Source: CADEDV01 sp964412375
GTDB lineage: Bacteria; Bacteroidota; Bacteroidia; Chitinophagales; Chitinophagaceae
Assembly (NCBI GenBank): GCA_964412375.1
Contig: CAYPOD010000014.1
Span: 11,343-75,342, forward strand
DNA length: 64,000 nucleotides
Direction of reading: 5' to 3'
Shown: positions 62,595-64,000 of the stretch, piece after piece
Layout of the letters: each line of letters starts with the position of its first letter
Numbering within the stretch: position 1 is the first letter of the stretch
The notes under the pieces: model-generated
What the model saw: only the letters and a program-made list of their open reading frames with translations
Database searches by the model: none
Told to the model about the DNA's origin: nothing
Made by a program: the position numbers and the translations under genes

Positions 62595-63374
62595 TTACTT
62601 CCCCATCCATTTTTTAAAGTCAGTTACTTTTTCCCGGCTGACGATGGATTCTTTATCAACTACGGGTTTCAGGTTTAGCATCAGGCGGTTGCCGAAGTAA
62701 TCATGTATCTGGTCAATGCTGCTGATGGAAACATAGAAAGACCGGCTGATGCGGAAATACTTTTCAGGATCCAGCATTTCTTCCAGTTCGTCCATGGTAT
62801 AGTCCACTACATACTTCTTATTGTCATGTGTTTTGAAAAAATTGAGACGGCCATCACTGTAGAAATAGGCGATCTCATCCACTTCCACACTCACCAGTTT
62901 CTGGGCATGTTTCACCAGGAATCTTTTCCGGAATTCTTTGGGCTGTAGTTTTTGTTGCAGTTCTTTCACCAGGCTGTCCACGTTGAGCGGAGAAGCATCC
63001 GGCTGGCTGCCATACATGCTTTTCAGGTTTTTGAATTTATCCAAAGCTGCCTGGAGGTCTTCCTTCTGAACGGGTTTCAGCAGGTAATCCACGCTGTTCA
63101 CCTTAAAAGCTTTCAGGGCAAACTCATCATAAGAAGTGGTGAAGATGACAGTGCTTTTCACTTCTGTTTTATCGAAGATCTCAAAGCTTTGCCCGTCGGC
63201 CAGTTCAATATCCATCAGGATGAGGTCTGGCGTCGGGTTGTTCTCCAGCCAGTTCACAGAAGAGCGGATGCTGTCGGCCACTCCCACCACTTCGGCAGAA
63301 GCATCAACCGTTTCCAGCGTTTTACGTAGTTTTTTGACCGCCAGTTCTTCGTCTTCGATGATAAGCACTTTCAT
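62595..63374 (-). CDS. LytTR-type response regulator
   Basis: 259 residues from MKVLIIEDEELAVKKLRKTLE. The receiver has the acidic pair EDEE, phospho-Asp in LILMDIELADG and Lys in YLLKPVQ. The C-terminal LytTR DNA-binding domain has KRFLVKHAQKLVSVEVDEIAYFYSDGR and FRISRSFYVSISSIDQIH. Its ATG was chosen at 63374; the frame to 63464 adds 30 residues without domain character. Downstream of a LytS-type kinase on the same strand, gap 131 bases. A near-match -7 box (TACCTTGG, 63401-63408) suggests its own promoter. Confidence 0.92.
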   Translation of the reverse strand: MKVLIIEDEELAVKKLRKTLETVDASAEVVGVADSIRSSVNWLENNPTPDLILMDIELADGQSFEIFDKTEVKSTVIFTTSYDEFALKAFKVNSVDYLLKPVQKEDLQAALDKFKNLKSMYGSQPDASPLNVDSLVKELQQKLQPKEFRKRFLVKHAQKLVSVEVDEIAYFYSDGRLNFFKTHDNKKYVVDYTMDELEEMLDPEKYFRISRSFYVSISSIDQIHDYFGNRLMLNLKPVVDKESIVSREKVTDFKKWMGK

Positions 63375-63505
63375 AACTGTTGTTTTAGTGTTGTGTACTG
63401 CCAAGGTACTACCAATAAACCGGCTGCGGAACTGCTTTGAGCCGGTTTGCCTGTTCGTTTGCATGAATTGCTGTTTTCCCGGATGAATTGCGGAGTAAAA
63501 GCGAC

Positions 63506-64000
63506 TTAGTTCTGGATCAGCGGCACCACTACTGCAAATTCTTTCCCGTCATCCCGCACACTGATCTCTTCCTGTTTCATCAGGCGGTATTTATTGACAA
63601 TATTGGTGAGCCCTACTTTGTTGGAAGACACCATACGGTCTTTTCGCTGCAGGTTGTTGCTCACCACCAGCCGGCCGCTGTTGGTGGTCATGATGAGAAT
63701 TTTCAGCGGACTGTGCTTCAGGATCATGTTATGCTTTACGGCATTTTCCACCAGCATCTGCAGGGTAAGCGGGGGCAACTGGTAGCTGTAGAAACGGTCT
63801 TCAATGATGATCTCTATTTCCAGTCCTTCACCATAGCGGGTTTTCAGCAAATGAAAATAGGAGTGGATGAACTGCATCTCGGCTTCCAGGCTGGTGAGCC
63901 CATCTTCGTTGGTACGCAGCAGGTAACGATACACTTTGCTCATTTCATCTAAAAACTTTTCGGCTTTTTCCGGGTCCTCGCTGATAAGGGATGAAAGCGA
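63506..64000 (-). CDS. LytS-type sensor histidine kinase, C-terminal part
   Basis: Only the last 164 codons are in the window; the frame stays open to the right edge. The segment SLSSLISEDPEKAEKFLDEM followed by SKVYRYLLRTNEDGLTSLEAEM is the His_kinase (LytS) region just after the H-box, and the ATPase part shows PPLTLQMLVENAVKHNM and VGLTNIVNKYRLM. It would phosphorylate the LytTR regulator next to it. The input domain lies outside. A start at 63943 would cut the kinase domain in half and is rejected. Confidence 0.9.
   Translation of the reverse strand, partial: SLSSLISEDPEKAEKFLDEMSKVYRYLLRTNEDGLTSLEAEMQFIHSYFHLLKTRYGEGLEIEIIIEDRFYSYQLPPLTLQMLVENAVKHNMILKHSPLKILIMTTNSGRLVVSNNLQRKDRMVSSNKVGLTNIVNKYRLMKQEEISVRDDGKEFAVVVPLIQN

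Noticed and set aside
1..64000. Mobile elements, phage or defence islands
   Set aside because: No transposase, integrase, restriction-modification, toxin-antitoxin or Cas gene was recognised anywhere in the window.

Overview
The window looks like chromosomal DNA of a Bacteroidota bacterium, most likely family Chitinophagaceae (inference from gene content; no search was run). The signs are: -7 promoter boxes of the Bacteroidota type TAnnTTTG upstream of many genes and of the tRNA, few clear Shine-Dalgarno sequences, a PKD-repeat protein that appears to end in a type IX secretion sorting domain, a methionine synthase split into two genes, a 30S protein THX gene, SusC/D-free carbohydrate genes with a LacI regulator, many secreted proteins ending their signal peptide in AQ, and a propeller-type sensor kinase. 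One tRNA (Arg, CCU) is present. I saw no rRNA, CRISPR array, insertion sequence, integrase or phage gene.

Layout. 1-5.9 kb: start of a heavy-metal P-type ATPase running off the left edge, tsaE, alanine dehydrogenase, lpxA with an overlapping ABC ATPase, an AraC regulator and a ChaN-like protein. 5.9-15.1 kb: a trehalose/alpha-glucoside block (cytosolic trehalase, MFS permease, LacI regulator, secreted GH65 enzyme) that surrounds a vanadium haloperoxidase-like lipoprotein with a beta-barrel partner. 15.3-19.2 kb: a six-PKD surface protein, an HD hydrolase and an MBL-fold enzyme. 19.4-22.1 kb: rplM-rpsI-rpsB-tsf. 22.2-30.8 kb: an accessory block lying between tsf and pyrH, with three consecutive 183-residue secreted proteins, a TPR sensor kinase and its response regulator, an M19-like amidohydrolase, a secreted protein and a methyltransferase. 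30.8-37.2 kb: pyrH, a coiled-coil protein, pdxH, THX, HU, xth, and a LOG/SemiSWEET/HAD operon.

37.2-50.9 kb: split metH, recR, an Ig-like lipoprotein, a UvrD-type helicase-nuclease, SRPBCC, GH20 hexosaminidase, TPR, exported VOC and DinB proteins. 51.1-56.4 kb: tRNA-Arg, a four-gene OmpA envelope operon, and two c-type cytochrome genes with a 67-residue companion. 56.4-64 kb: GNAT, an SDR-like protein, a four-TM protein, a hemerythrin-like protein, a large propeller sensor protein, a LytTR response regulator and a LytS-type kinase running off the right edge.

The most interesting points are these. (1) A 15-base element, identical at 13 positions, lies about 80 bases upstream of both the sensor kinase/regulator operon and the 183-residue secreted trio, which suggests a self-contained sensory module. 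(2) The propeller kinase has Thr830 where the phospho-accepting His is expected and carries a run of ten G in its reading frame. (3) Several -7 boxes lie so close to the start codon that the mRNAs should be leaderless or nearly so. (4) LacI-like half-sites link the permease and GH65 promoters.
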